From Bacteroidales bacterium (GTDB taxonomy: Bacteria; Bacteroidota; Bacteroidia; Bacteroidales; FEN-979), in NCBI GenBank assembly GCA_017882335.1, contig JADGPR010000005.1, positions 23,580 through 87,579 on the forward strand: 64,000 nt of DNA, written 5' to 3'. Below are positions 8,026-16,125 of this stretch, one piece after another. How positions within the stretch are numbered: position 1 is the first letter of the stretch; each line of letters opens with the position of its first letter. The notes beneath the pieces were generated by a model that saw nothing but the letters and a program-made list of their open reading frames with translations, did not search any database and was not told the DNA's origin. The position numbers and the translations under genes were made by a program.

Positions 8026-8745
8026 ATGAAAAATAAAACACAAGTTTGGATTTACTCATTAGCTATTATGGAAGTGTTATTGCTGCTTACAAACAGCTGT
8101 AGCAAGTCGGGTGACAACAGCAACCCGACTCCACCACCCATAACAGTAACCGAAACAGTAACCGATATTGACGGCAATGTTTATCACCTGATAACAATTG
8201 GTACACAGGTATGGCTGGTTGAGAACCTGAAAACTACCAGATACAACGATGGGACGCCAATACCCCTGGTAACAGATAGTGCAGCATGGAGTAATTCGAC
8301 CACTCCCGGATATTGTTGGTATAATAATGATGTTGCTAACAAAAGTACTTATGGGGCTTTGTACAACTGGTTTACAGTAAACACCGGAATACTTGCCCCT
8401 ACCGGTTGTCACGTACCCACCGATGCCGAATGGACAACGCTGACTACTTATCTGGGAGGCGAAAGTATTGCCGGCGGCAAACTAAAAGAAACAGGTTCAA
8501 CCCATTGGCGAAGTCCTAATGCAGGAGCTACAAATGAAAGCGGTTTTACAGCCCTTCCGGGTAGCCACCGTGACATCAATGGTGCATTCAGCGCCATTGG
8601 CGACGATGGTTATTGGTGGTCAGTTACGGAGTACGGCAGTACTGGTAAGGTCTGGTACCGGAATATGAATTACAATTACGCCGGTGTAGTCAGGGTAAGC
8701 AACAATAAGATTAATGGTCATTCAGTTCGTTGCGTCAAGGATTAA
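8026..8745 (+). CDS. Lipoprotein with Fibrobacter succinogenes major paralogous (FISUMP) domain
   Basis: This 239-residue protein has a lipoprotein-like leader ending LLLLTNSCSKSGD, with the lipobox Cys near residue 25, and then a Pro/Thr linker. The rest matches the FISUMP domain found in many Bacteroidota and Fibrobacter surface proteins: VTDIDGNVYHLITIGTQVW, ENLKTTRYNDGTPIP, YGALYNW, GCHVPTDAEWTTL and C-terminal SVRCVKD. The domain is common on exported proteins; its molecular function is unknown. It is transcribed away from the NrfD/GcvH-like operon across a shared regulatory gap and appears monocistronic. Confidence 0.88.
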   Translation: MKNKTQVWIYSLAIMEVLLLLTNSCSKSGDNSNPTPPPITVTETVTDIDGNVYHLITIGTQVWLVENLKTTRYNDGTPIPLVTDSAAWSNSTTPGYCWYNNDVANKSTYGALYNWFTVNTGILAPTGCHVPTDAEWTTLTTYLGGESIAGGKLKETGSTHWRSPNAGATNESGFTALPGSHRDINGAFSAIGDDGYWWSVTEYGSTGKVWYRNMNYNYAGVVRVSNNKINGHSVRCVKD

Positions 8746-8789
8746 TATGCGCCATAAACGCGAAGCAATTTTCAGTTAGTATAAAATTC

Positions 8790-9224
8790 TTACAACTGAA
8801 TAGTGTATTCATACGTCACAGGATTGCTGTTTTTTTGTTCCGGATCAATACTATGCTTATCCTCCTCATTGGTATATGAAACACTATAGTTAATGCTTAC
8901 TTTTGGGAGCCGGAAGTTGATATTGGTTTTCGATGTCAGTTTAACGCGTACGCCCCTGTTCTTCACTTTTTCGAAGTGGAGCAGATTGACAACCCGGATG
9001 GCCTCTTCATCGCAACCATAACCAAGTCCTTTTAATACGCGTGGATTACTCACAGCACCATTGTCGAGAATGTCGTATTCAACAATTACAGAGCCTTCCA
9101 CCTTTGCCTCAAGTGCAGTTTCAGGGTAATGCAGGTTTTCTGTAATAAATTCCCTGAAAGCCTTACTCCCGCCAATGTATTTTGGCAGGTTCAGAAAACG
9201 CTTTTTATTATGGTGATCAGGCAT
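8790..9224 (-). CDS. TonB C-terminal-domain protein without membrane anchor
   Basis: This 144-residue protein contains a TonB carboxy-terminal fold: FREFITENLHYPETALEAKV, EGSVIVEYDILDNGAVSNP and GCDEEAIRVVNLLHF are typical. Standard TonB energy transducers have an N-terminal helix and a Pro-rich spacer to cross the periplasm. Here the protein starts MPDHHNKKRFLNL with no helix or signal peptide, so it is not a normal TonB and may be a cytoplasmic or truncated relative. A C-terminal tail of about 35 residues follows the domain. It lies convergent to the FISUMP gene with a 44-base gap. Confidence 0.75.
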   Translation of the reverse strand: MPDHHNKKRFLNLPKYIGGSKAFREFITENLHYPETALEAKVEGSVIVEYDILDNGAVSNPRVLKGLGYGCDEEAIRVVNLLHFEKVKNRGVRVKLTSKTNINFRLPKVSINYSVSYTNEEDKHSIDPEQKNSNPVTYEYTIQL

Positions 9225-9269
9225 GGCCGATGTTGCTTATTACCAAACGATCGTGAATGAAATCAGTGA

Positions 9270-10106
9270 TCATTGCATCTGAAACAAATAAAACATATAT
9301 TTTTTATACCTGGCAAAATTGGCTCCGCTTCTTTGCCCCTGGAAATGTTTGTTTTCAATTTTAGCTAATTTCTTTTTATATTTCCATTTGAAAAACTTTA
9401 TTACCAATGGAAATCTGTCTTCAGCTAATTTAAAAACAACATTCCATATGGGATAGAGTAATTCCATTGTCATTTGGTTAGCCAGGTCTAAAGTGAGTGC
9501 GGTTTCCTTTGTGATATCTCTTTCCTTTAATTGATTAATTTTAAATATTGCTTTCTTTTCTTCCCATTCTTTAAACTTATGTCCACCACCGATGGGACTT
9601 TTTCCAGGTTCATCGGTTTGAAAAAAGTCGCTTACAATAATATAGCCACCGGGTCTTAAAATATCAATAGCACCAGGGATGGAGCTATCCATGGGGATGT
9701 ATTGAAAACTCTCACAAAACATGACTAGGTCATATTTTTTTGTGGTTTTCAAATTTTCAAATTTACAGTTATAAAGTTCTATCCGATCACCAAGCGTATC
9801 TTTTACATAATTGGTTAACAAAGTTCCGGGAGAAACACAATCCACATGATATCCTTTTTCTAACAATGTACGAGCCATTCTGCCGGAACCACAACCAACA
9901 TCAAGAATGGTTTTAACTCCATCAGGAATATTTAAAATTAACAATTCCGCATACTTTTCTTGAGCTTTAGCTAAGTTTTGAATGTCGGCCTCCAGTCCTT
10001 CAAAGAAGCCATAATGCAAATATTCACTTTTACAAAAAAACTTAAAAAAATGCAGGCCAACTTCCAAGCCCACTTCCCTTGAATCTACTTTTTTTACTTT
10101 ACCCAT
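9270..10106 (-). CDS. Class I SAM-dependent methyltransferase
   Basis: This 278-residue protein has the class I methyltransferase SAM site: motif I ILDVGCGSGRMARTLLEKG, an acidic residue after strand 2 (HVDCVSPG), KKYDLVMFCESFQYIP and LRPGGYIIVSDFF. The organisation resembles small-molecule or lipid methyltransferases of the UbiE/cyclopropane-synthase sort, but the substrate cannot be read. The gene is visibly more AT-rich than its neighbours, which may mean recent acquisition. Its start codon overlaps the end of an OmpA-like gene remnant by 8 bases. Confidence 0.85.
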   Translation of the reverse strand: MGKVKKVDSREVGLEVGLHFFKFFCKSEYLHYGFFEGLEADIQNLAKAQEKYAELLILNIPDGVKTILDVGCGSGRMARTLLEKGYHVDCVSPGTLLTNYVKDTLGDRIELYNCKFENLKTTKKYDLVMFCESFQYIPMDSSIPGAIDILRPGGYIIVSDFFQTDEPGKSPIGGGHKFKEWEEKKAIFKINQLKERDITKETALTLDLANQMTMELLYPIWNVVFKLAEDRFPLVIKFFKWKYKKKLAKIENKHFQGQRSGANFARYKKYMFYLFQMQ

Positions 10107-10330
10107 TATAGTTATTGATTTTTACAATCACAAATTTCGTTCTTCTATTGCCGCCTCTTTCTGTTTCCGTGTCAATTGAATACACTGGTCTAATAGGTCC
10201 CTCTCCTTTATTTGTCATCATGGATTGAGGAAAACCTCGTGCAACAAAGTAATCATTCACTGCCTTGGTTCTTTTGGTGGATAATTTATTGTTGTAACCA
10301 GATGCTCATATATGATCTGAAGGAAACAAA
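10099..10330 (-). pseudogene. OmpA C-terminal domain remnant
   Basis: Read on the minus strand, this stretch encodes ASGYNNKLSTKRTKAVNDYF, a short linker, then GEGPIRPVYS and ERGGNRRTKFVIVKI before a stop at 10099-10101. The LS-KR-AV-YF spacing and the NRR-FVI ending are typical of the peptidoglycan-binding OmpA C-terminal domain. An in-frame TGA sits just before ASGYNN, where a GHTD-type motif would be expected. The upstream part is missing and no start codon fits. It is read as a 5'-truncated, decayed gene. The left boundary of homology is uncertain. Confidence 0.7.
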
Positions 10331-10454
10331 GGTATTTAATAAAAAATTCAAAATCTTCAATATGTTGATTTTTTGGAGTGAGGGAAACGAAAATACAACT
10401 TTCTTCAGGTTCGACTTTTTACTTCACCGCGGCGGATTTGCTATTTCTTTTTTC

Positions 10455-12803
10455 TCAGAATTCGATCTTATAACTGATCAATGGCAAAATACCGAGCGAT
10501 TTCTGCGGTTCAATGGTTTTGTTGTATTCATCATACAGATAGCCTACATCCGGCTGGTGGTTTAGCAAATTCTTTATCTGGACAGCGAGGATTCCTGAAA
10601 CTTTCCGGTAATTCAGGCGGTAGGTTAGTGTCAGATCAAGATAGAAAAATGAGGGAAGCCGTGGCACATATGCATTCATTTCATCCAGTACTTCCCGGTG
10701 TTGCATTATCGATTTCTGAAGATCAATCGGAACATAATGCTCACCCCCCGTAAAGCTGCCTTTCACGTTAAAGCCGAGAATGTTTTTCTTCTTGATGGTC
10801 CACTCTTTTCCCACAAGAAGGTTGATCACGTAATTTGAATTGAACCTGGTATTCCTTTCAATGCCATCTCCGCCGGTGTACTTTGAATCAAATAAGGAGA
10901 CCGTAACCAGGGAATACAATTGTTTTGTCAGGAATTTTTCAAAAGTAATATCAAGACCCATATTTCTTCCTTTACCGGAATTTACCAGTGGATCGTTAAC
11001 ATAATCTCCGGTACTGTTGATCATTGAAAAATAACTCCCTGGCATCACCGGGATATCATATAAATACTGATAATAGGTTTCAATTTTCAAACGCATATCC
11101 GGCCTGATCGAATAATCATATCCCAGGACGAAATGGTGAGAACGGTCGAAATTAAGATTCCGGTTGGGTTGCCCGCTGATTCCCTGGTTAACCGGGATTT
11201 CAACCAGGTACACACCAATATCCTCAAGTTGAGAATGAAGCCCGTACCCGATGTTTATTGCATGTTTCTGGCTAACCTGCCAGTGCACTGCCAGTCGCGG
11301 CTCAAAGGCATAACGGTTATTCAGGGATAAATACTGGAAATAGAGTCCGGCGCTGATAAAAAATTCGTTTGTAACATCGGTCCTTGATTCTATAAAAGCC
11401 TGTACAAAATTTGAATTGCCTTTTCCTTTATTCACCTGTTGAAAAATACCGGTAGTCGGGTTACGTGATTTGATGTCCAGGTTGTAAGATAAATTGTTAA
11501 CCATAACACCGCTGCGGAGTGAATACCGTGCCCCGAATTTATGGTTGATGGAAACTGAGACAGTCGTGCGCAAATTCTGATGTTTTAAGCTATCCACGGG
11601 CTGTTTCCCGTAAGAGGAGATCAGTAGATTTTCATTATGACCGATAAAATTATACGTAGCTGAAACGCAGGAACGCAATAAAGTCGCCTGGTTGAGATTG
11701 ATCTGGTGAATAAGTGCAATGGCCCCCATCCTGTTGTTGAGAATCGATTCGGAACGATCGTCAAGTTTATGCCACTGGGTGGAATCCATCAAGACATGAG
11801 CTGTTATCTTGGAGAGCCCCCCGATCCCGACGAGTGAAAATGTCCCTGACCCGGGTGTAGGGAAATTCAGCTTGAAGGAGAGGTCCTGGAATGTGGGAAT
11901 TTTATTTTTCATCCAGGGATCAATATACTGAAGAAAGGAAAGGATAGAGTAACGGTAATTAAAGAGATAGGAGGAGGATTGCTTTTTACTGAATGGCCCT
12001 TCAGCTGCAACATCCAGCCCTTGCAACCCTAGCTGGATGGCATATTCATGGCGGAAGTTATTACCATTCCTGAAACGCATATCAAACACACCGGAAAGGG
12101 CATTCCCGAACTGTGCGGGGAAGGCAGCCGTATAGAAATCAGAATTATTGAGAACCTGGCTGCTGATGATGGTAAATCCTCCCCCTGATTGCCCCACAAA
12201 GGCAAAATGATTGGGATTGGGGATGTCAATACCATCTACCCTCCAGAGCAGACCTTTCGGGGAGTTCCCGCGGATCATGATCTGGTTGGAATTTACACCG
12301 GCATTGGCAACCACACCGGCAAAATTCGCGACCATGCGCATCGGGTCATCTATTGCACCGGCATACCGGCGCGATTCTTCCACATTAAACGTGCGGGCAC
12401 TCACCATAGCCATCGGGTTAACGGGTTTGTCCTTATTAACCGTTGCCTTTATTTCGACCTCTCCCGACATCACCACCAGAACCTGGAGTTCAACATTCAC
12501 GATGCATTCTTTCCCGGAGGTGACGAGAATTTCCGGGATCATGGCAGGTTTGTATCCAACATAACTGACTTTGAGCGTATGTCTTCCGACCGGTAAATTT
12601 TCAATAGTAAAATTCCCCCCTGTATTACTGGTGGCTCCTTTCAGGGGATCCGAAAACATCAAAACAATATTGGCTCCTGGTAACGTGATTTTCGTTTCAG
12701 CGTCAATGATCTTCCCGCGGATGATCTGGGTTGGGGTCTGTGAAAACACGAATGACATCCAGGAAACAAATAAAACAACAGAGAAGAGACAGATTTTTCT
12801 CAT
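10455..12803 (-). CDS. TonB-dependent outer-membrane receptor with carboxypeptidase-regulatory N-domain
   Basis: This 782-residue protein has a signal peptide (MRKICLFSVVLFVSWMSFVF). A CarboxypepD_reg-like domain (about residues 28-115; GKIIDAETKITLPGANIVL, GNFTIENLPVGRHTLKVSYVG) precedes a plug domain with QIMIRGNSPKGLLWRVDG and a 22-strand-type barrel ending ISYKIEF. This is the usual Bacteroidota TonB receptor layout, powered by TonB-ExbBD. No SusD partner is next to it, so a polysaccharide substrate is not implied, and the ligand is unknown. It is bounded by non-coding repeats on the upstream side and appears monocistronic. Confidence 0.93.
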   Translation of the reverse strand: MRKICLFSVVLFVSWMSFVFSQTPTQIIRGKIIDAETKITLPGANIVLMFSDPLKGATSNTGGNFTIENLPVGRHTLKVSYVGYKPAMIPEILVTSGKECIVNVELQVLVVMSGEVEIKATVNKDKPVNPMAMVSARTFNVEESRRYAGAIDDPMRMVANFAGVVANAGVNSNQIMIRGNSPKGLLWRVDGIDIPNPNHFAFVGQSGGGFTIISSQVLNNSDFYTAAFPAQFGNALSGVFDMRFRNGNNFRHEYAIQLGLQGLDVAAEGPFSKKQSSSYLFNYRYSILSFLQYIDPWMKNKIPTFQDLSFKLNFPTPGSGTFSLVGIGGLSKITAHVLMDSTQWHKLDDRSESILNNRMGAIALIHQINLNQATLLRSCVSATYNFIGHNENLLISSYGKQPVDSLKHQNLRTTVSVSINHKFGARYSLRSGVMVNNLSYNLDIKSRNPTTGIFQQVNKGKGNSNFVQAFIESRTDVTNEFFISAGLYFQYLSLNNRYAFEPRLAVHWQVSQKHAINIGYGLHSQLEDIGVYLVEIPVNQGISGQPNRNLNFDRSHHFVLGYDYSIRPDMRLKIETYYQYLYDIPVMPGSYFSMINSTGDYVNDPLVNSGKGRNMGLDITFEKFLTKQLYSLVTVSLFDSKYTGGDGIERNTRFNSNYVINLLVGKEWTIKKKNILGFNVKGSFTGGEHYVPIDLQKSIMQHREVLDEMNAYVPRLPSFFYLDLTLTYRLNYRKVSGILAVQIKNLLNHQPDVGYLYDEYNKTIEPQKSLGILPLISYKIEF

Positions 12804-12828
12804 AACCAGGCATCGTAAATCAAATGCA

Positions 12829-12911
12829 AGATAGTAAAATGGTAAAATAGTAAAACTAATTTGCCTCCCGAAAAATATCGTGATTGCATTTTACCATTCT
12901 ACCATTTCAAA
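12829..12911. repeat. GTAAAATG 8-bp imperfect repeat, two inverted clusters
   Basis: GTAAAATG, GTAAAATA and GTAAAACT units run in tandem near 12833-12858. Their inverse (TTTTACCATTCTACC) appears near 12889-12905, so the gap between the TonB receptor and the DUF4197 gene holds an inverted pair of the same 8-bp family. The region can fold into an imperfect hairpin. Confidence 0.6.
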
Positions 12912-12929
12912 AAACCCGACAAAAAAAAG

Positions 12930-12937
12930 TATATTTG
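12930..12937 (+). promoter_or_regulatory. Bacteroidota -7 box TATATTTG of the DUF4197 gene
   Basis: TATATTTG matches TAnnTTTG exactly and lies 35 bases before the ATG at 12973. A TTTC element about 21 bases upstream could serve as a weak -33 box. The surrounding A-tract is typical of promoters in this phylum. Confidence 0.5.
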
Positions 12938-12972
12938 TATAACCGTCTGACAGAAGATAAAATCAAAGTAAA

Positions 12973-13689
12973 ATGAATAAAACACAGTTCCTGTTAATAG
13001 CCATTTTCGTTTACATCCTGTCCTTTGGATCGCAGGCCCAGTTCTTACAGGATGCCATGAAGATCATCGATCAGGGCAAGGGCGGATTAACCGAAAAAGA
13101 TGCCGTGGAAGGAATCAAAGAAGCCCTGGTGAAGGGAACCGGTGAGAGTGTGGCCTTAGTTTCAAAACTCAATGGCTATTTTTCAAACCCGGAAATTAAA
13201 ATCCCGTTCCCCGAAAATGCACGGACGATTGAATCTAAACTGAGGGCCATAGGGCTTGGCAACAAGGTGGATGAAGTGATCCTTACCCTTAACCGTGCCG
13301 CAGAAGATGCGGCAAAAAGTGCACAATCCATTTTTGTTTCAGCGATAACCGGCATGAATATTTCCGATGCTTTGCAGATCGTCAGGGGAAATAATAATGC
13401 TGCTACGCAATACCTGGCTAAAACAACTACCCCGGAACTCAAGGCAAAATTCAACCCGGTAATAAAATCTTCACTTGATAAGGTCGATGCCACCCGGCTC
13501 TGGGCCGAACTGATCACAGCGTATAACCAGATCCCGTTTGTCACCAGACAAAATCCGGATTTAACGGGTTATGTTACGGATAAAGCCATCAGTGGTCTGT
13601 TTACGATGATTGCCAAAGAAGAGTTAAAGATACGGCAAAACCCTGCGGCCCGTACCACTGAACTGTTGAAAAAGGTTTTTGGAAAATAG
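12973..13689 (+). CDS. DUF4197 family secreted protein
   Basis: This 238-residue protein has a signal peptide (MNKTQFLLIAIFVYILSFGSQAQ) and a helical DUF4197 domain: LTEKDAVEGIKEALVKGTGESVALVSK, FPENARTIESKLRAIGLG, NRAAEDAAKSAQSIF, MNISDALQIVRGNNNAATQYL and ISGLFTMIAKEELKIRQNP. DUF4197 proteins are periplasmic or surface proteins of unknown role, widespread in Bacteroidota and Proteobacteria. Length and motif order are normal for the family. The C-terminus PAARTTELLKKVFGK is also typical. Confidence 0.9.
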   Translation: MNKTQFLLIAIFVYILSFGSQAQFLQDAMKIIDQGKGGLTEKDAVEGIKEALVKGTGESVALVSKLNGYFSNPEIKIPFPENARTIESKLRAIGLGNKVDEVILTLNRAAEDAAKSAQSIFVSAITGMNISDALQIVRGNNNAATQYLAKTTTPELKAKFNPVIKSSLDKVDATRLWAELITAYNQIPFVTRQNPDLTGYVTDKAISGLFTMIAKEELKIRQNPAARTTELLKKVFGK

Positions 13690-13705
13690 TGGCAAAACAA
13701 ATACA

Positions 13706-13775
13706 AAACATGCAGGCAGGTAGTAAAATGGTAAGGCAAATCGTACCTCGCCTACCTGCCGGCACAGGTAAATTG
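13706..13775. repeat. GCAGGCAGG / CCTACCTGCCGGCAGG palindromic repeat region
   Basis: A GCAGGCAGGTAGTAAAATGG stretch (about 13711-13730) is followed by CGCCTACCTGCCGGCACAGG (about 13750-13769). Both contain the G/C-rich CCTGCCTGCC-type core that recurs at 14957, 21408 and 49702. It fills the gap between the DUF4197 gene and the convergent lipoprotein gene. Confidence 0.5.
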
Positions 13776-13792
13776 AATTGGGGAATTTCTTT

Positions 13793-14296
13793 TTACTTTT
13801 TTATTTTTTTATAGGTAATCTTCATGCGTCCGAAAGGGAAACTCTCCGTTACAACCGCACTGGTATCGCTGATATGAAGAATATCAAAGGTCCTTTTCTT
13901 ACCACTTTCCTTGTTGTTGGTTAACAAGCGGGTTCCGTGTTTCCTGAGTTTCCATTTCCCATGAACGGATTTTCCGTGATATTCACTAATGGTTGTTTTA
14001 TCTGCATTTAGGGTCAGCGTACTTTTGAGGTCTGCCCCTATCAGCCTTGCATTTTTCCCTTCTATCCGGGAGGACTGCTCGGCTGTATTGGCTGAGGCTA
14101 TTGTATCCCCTGTACCGGGTTTGGTTTTTCCCTGTGAACCAGCTGCCGGGATTTGGCGGTTCGGCACATTGTACTTTTCAACTTTTTCGGCTTTCCAGGT
14201 TCCGATCAGGTACTTTTTGTTGCGATTGATTGTTGAACAGGATGAGATCAGAAATGCAATGGCAAAGGCAAAAAACAAAGTCAGGAGTCGTTTCAT
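13793..14296 (-). CDS. Lipocalin-like lipoprotein of unknown function
   Basis: Starting at ATG 14296 (MKRLLTLFFAFAIAFLISSC), the product has a clear lipoprotein signal with Cys at about residue 20. A start at 14311 would only add five residues. The mature part begins YLIGTWKAEKVEKYNV, a pattern seen in lipocalin-like Bacteroidota lipoproteins. It contains a 40-residue polar insert (GSQGKTKPGTGDTIASANT) and ends with strands TLTLNADKTTISEYHGKSV, GKWKLRKHGTRLLT and MKITYKKIKK. A small beta-barrel on the periplasmic side of a membrane is likely. No ligand can be named. Confidence 0.7.
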   Translation of the reverse strand: MKRLLTLFFAFAIAFLISSCSTINRNKKYLIGTWKAEKVEKYNVPNRQIPAAGSQGKTKPGTGDTIASANTAEQSSRIEGKNARLIGADLKSTLTLNADKTTISEYHGKSVHGKWKLRKHGTRLLTNNKESGKKRTFDILHISDTSAVVTESFPFGRMKITYKKIKK

Positions 14297-14396
14297 ATTT
14301 ATCTTAATCATTTTAAAAAAAACGTAATTTTTCAGGTTTTATTATCTTCTAAGTTCAGCTAATATGTGCAAAAGAGTGTAACCCAAAACCCAACAC

Positions 14397-14894
14397 CTAC
14401 TTCTCAGGATACACCGCCGGATCCAGTGCCTTCACATTCCATTGTTCCAGGAAGGTAACGACTTTTGTGGTATCGTATCCTTTCACTGTAGCATTTTCAA
14501 GCAATCCTGAATCCTGGGTATGAATCCGTTTGCCTTTCCCATCGAGGACTACGAATACAGGAAATCCAAAACGGTTGGGATATTCCAGTTGTTTCATCAC
14601 ATCCATGTTCTTGTTTTCCTTACTGTAATTGATCATAAGGTAAACATAATCGGCCCGGATCAGTGAATCCACTTTCTTTGCACTGGTAGCCATGGCATGA
14701 AACCGGAGGCACCAGGAACACCAGTTCCCGCCTATCTGGATCAGCACATGTTTATTCTGAACGTTCGCCGCTAAAATGGCTTTCTGAAGGTCGGCCCTTG
14801 CATCCGCATTGGGATTATAAGGTTTTGCCTGTTCCTGGCAGAAAACAAGGATTTGGGAAAGCAGAAAAAAGATTGAAATTATGGTCGTTCTCAT
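14397..14894 (-). CDS. Exported thioredoxin-family protein
   Basis: The start is placed at ATG 14894 (MRTTIISIFFLLSQILVFCQ), which opens directly with a signal peptide; the in-frame extension to 15011 has no such signal and overlaps the next gene. The 165-residue product has a thioredoxin fold with active site WCSWC (GGNWCSWCLRFHAM). The cis-Pro side of the site is in FGFPVFVVLDGKGKRIHTQDS. Thioredoxin-like proteins of this layout act in the periplasm in disulfide reduction or cytochrome maturation. It lies 107 bases downstream of the arylamine N-acetyltransferase-like gene on the same strand. Confidence 0.85.
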   Translation of the reverse strand: MRTTIISIFFLLSQILVFCQEQAKPYNPNADARADLQKAILAANVQNKHVLIQIGGNWCSWCLRFHAMATSAKKVDSLIRADYVYLMINYSKENKNMDVMKQLEYPNRFGFPVFVVLDGKGKRIHTQDSGLLENATVKGYDTTKVVTFLEQWNVKALDPAVYPEK

Positions 14895-14956
14895 AAAGTA
14901 AGAATTAGGTATATCAGTTAATCTAAAAAACGTAAGAAATTGAAAAATATTTCGGT

Positions 14957-14984
14957 ACCTGCCTGCCATTGTAGACAGGCTTCG
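14957..14984. repeat. CCTGCCTGCC palindromic repeat
   Basis: ACCTGCCTGCCATTGTAGAC is followed by AGGC, forming a hairpin with GCCTG/CAGGC-type arms. It lies between the thioredoxin-family and NAT-like genes and is related to the sequence inserted at 49702-49721. Confidence 0.5.
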
Positions 14985-15000
14985 CCGTTTTCTTTTTTGC

Positions 15001-15882
15001 TCATTTTTCATTGCTCATTCTTTGCGAAGGTGGTTTCATGGCCGAGGGTGGCGGAGGCGCTCCGGAGGGCGGTTCAAATGAGGCATCCAGGCTGCCGGAG
15101 CCGACCCATTCATTGATCAGGCTGGCAGAAATCCCGATATCCTTTTCCAGCGCCTTACAGACCTCATCCCGTGACAAGTCGCGGCGTTCAATACCATTGA
15201 CAGTCTTTGAAAAACGGGTATTCCCCCAGAGGATGATCAGTTCGCCGGGATAGTTGCGACGGGCATAAAGCCTTTGGTTGAAGATGCTCTTTTCTCTTGA
15301 TGTCTCATACCGCTCATCAAATAATGAAAATTCAACCGGGTTGCCGGTCATCCTGCAGTAAAAATAATCGTTCCCTGGCGGGGTCAGCATCCACACAAGA
15401 TGCGACTCTCCATCGGGTTCCGACTCCACCGGGAATATGGGATCATTGTGGATAAAGGTCCTATGATCCAGCGGCAGGATCACATTCAGCAACAGGGAGG
15501 CATCTGCCAGGTAATTCAAGCCATTGATAGATACCTTCACACTGCCATGGTTGATGGTCAGGTCGCGCATGAGACCTGCTACACGACTTGCATGGTATCC
15601 CAGCGAAGAGAGCAGTTCGTAAAACGCATTGGCCATTGGCCAGCATGTGGCGCCTGAACCGTTCTTCAACCAGTTCTCGAAAAATTCTGCTGCGTCCAAA
15701 CCGGGCAGCACCCGTTTGACCTTTGACTTCAGCACGATCATTTTCCGTACATTGTCGAAAGGTACATGTATGCACCATGATGTATACAAACGTTGCAGGG
15801 CTGCGACATCCGCCGCAGGCGGTTCCCCAAAATCCAGGCTGTCTAGAACCCGGTTCAGCAGATCTTTGGATAATCCGGTCAT
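15001..15882 (-). CDS. Arylamine N-acetyltransferase (NAT)-like protein
   Basis: The start is placed at ATG 15882 (MTGLSKDLLNRVLD), since the upstream extension to 16008 does not look like this family. The product is about 293 residues. NAT hallmarks are VPFDN near the N-terminus, an active-site-like Cys in GSGATCWPMANAFYELLSSLGYHA, His in INHGSVKV and Asp in LADASLL, so the Cys-His-Asp triad is kept. The residues around Cys differ from the usual RGGYCFE, which suggests a different acyl donor or acceptor. NATs move an acetyl group from acetyl-CoA to arylamines. The C-terminus is a Pro-rich tail (EPPSGAPPPPSAMKPP) of about 20 residues that is unusual for the family. Confidence 0.75.
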   Translation of the reverse strand: MTGLSKDLLNRVLDSLDFGEPPAADVAALQRLYTSWCIHVPFDNVRKMIVLKSKVKRVLPGLDAAEFFENWLKNGSGATCWPMANAFYELLSSLGYHASRVAGLMRDLTINHGSVKVSINGLNYLADASLLLNVILPLDHRTFIHNDPIFPVESEPDGESHLVWMLTPPGNDYFYCRMTGNPVEFSLFDERYETSREKSIFNQRLYARRNYPGELIILWGNTRFSKTVNGIERRDLSRDEVCKALEKDIGISASLINEWVGSGSLDASFEPPSGAPPPPSAMKPPSQRMSNEK

Positions 15883-16125
15883 AGGGAGCAATATATGGAC
15901 ATATCTGTTTTCCCAGGTCAAAGGTAGCAATGGTTTAACAATATTAAATTTTAGATTGCATAAAGCTATGTGCGGGTACACCCTTATGCCCGGGACATCA
16001 TTTTTCATTCTTCATTCAACTCTTAGTCCCTCCATCTGTAACCTTTAACGAGAGAAGTCGTCATTATATAGAATAAAATTTGTCGTTCCGGATGAATTTT
16101 ATTTCTTTGATTATTATTATACCTG

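Noticed and set aside
10212..10565. 117-codon plus-strand open frame
   Set aside because: It lies antisense to the OmpA remnant and the end of the TonB receptor gene, has no recognisable domain and no promoter or ribosome site.
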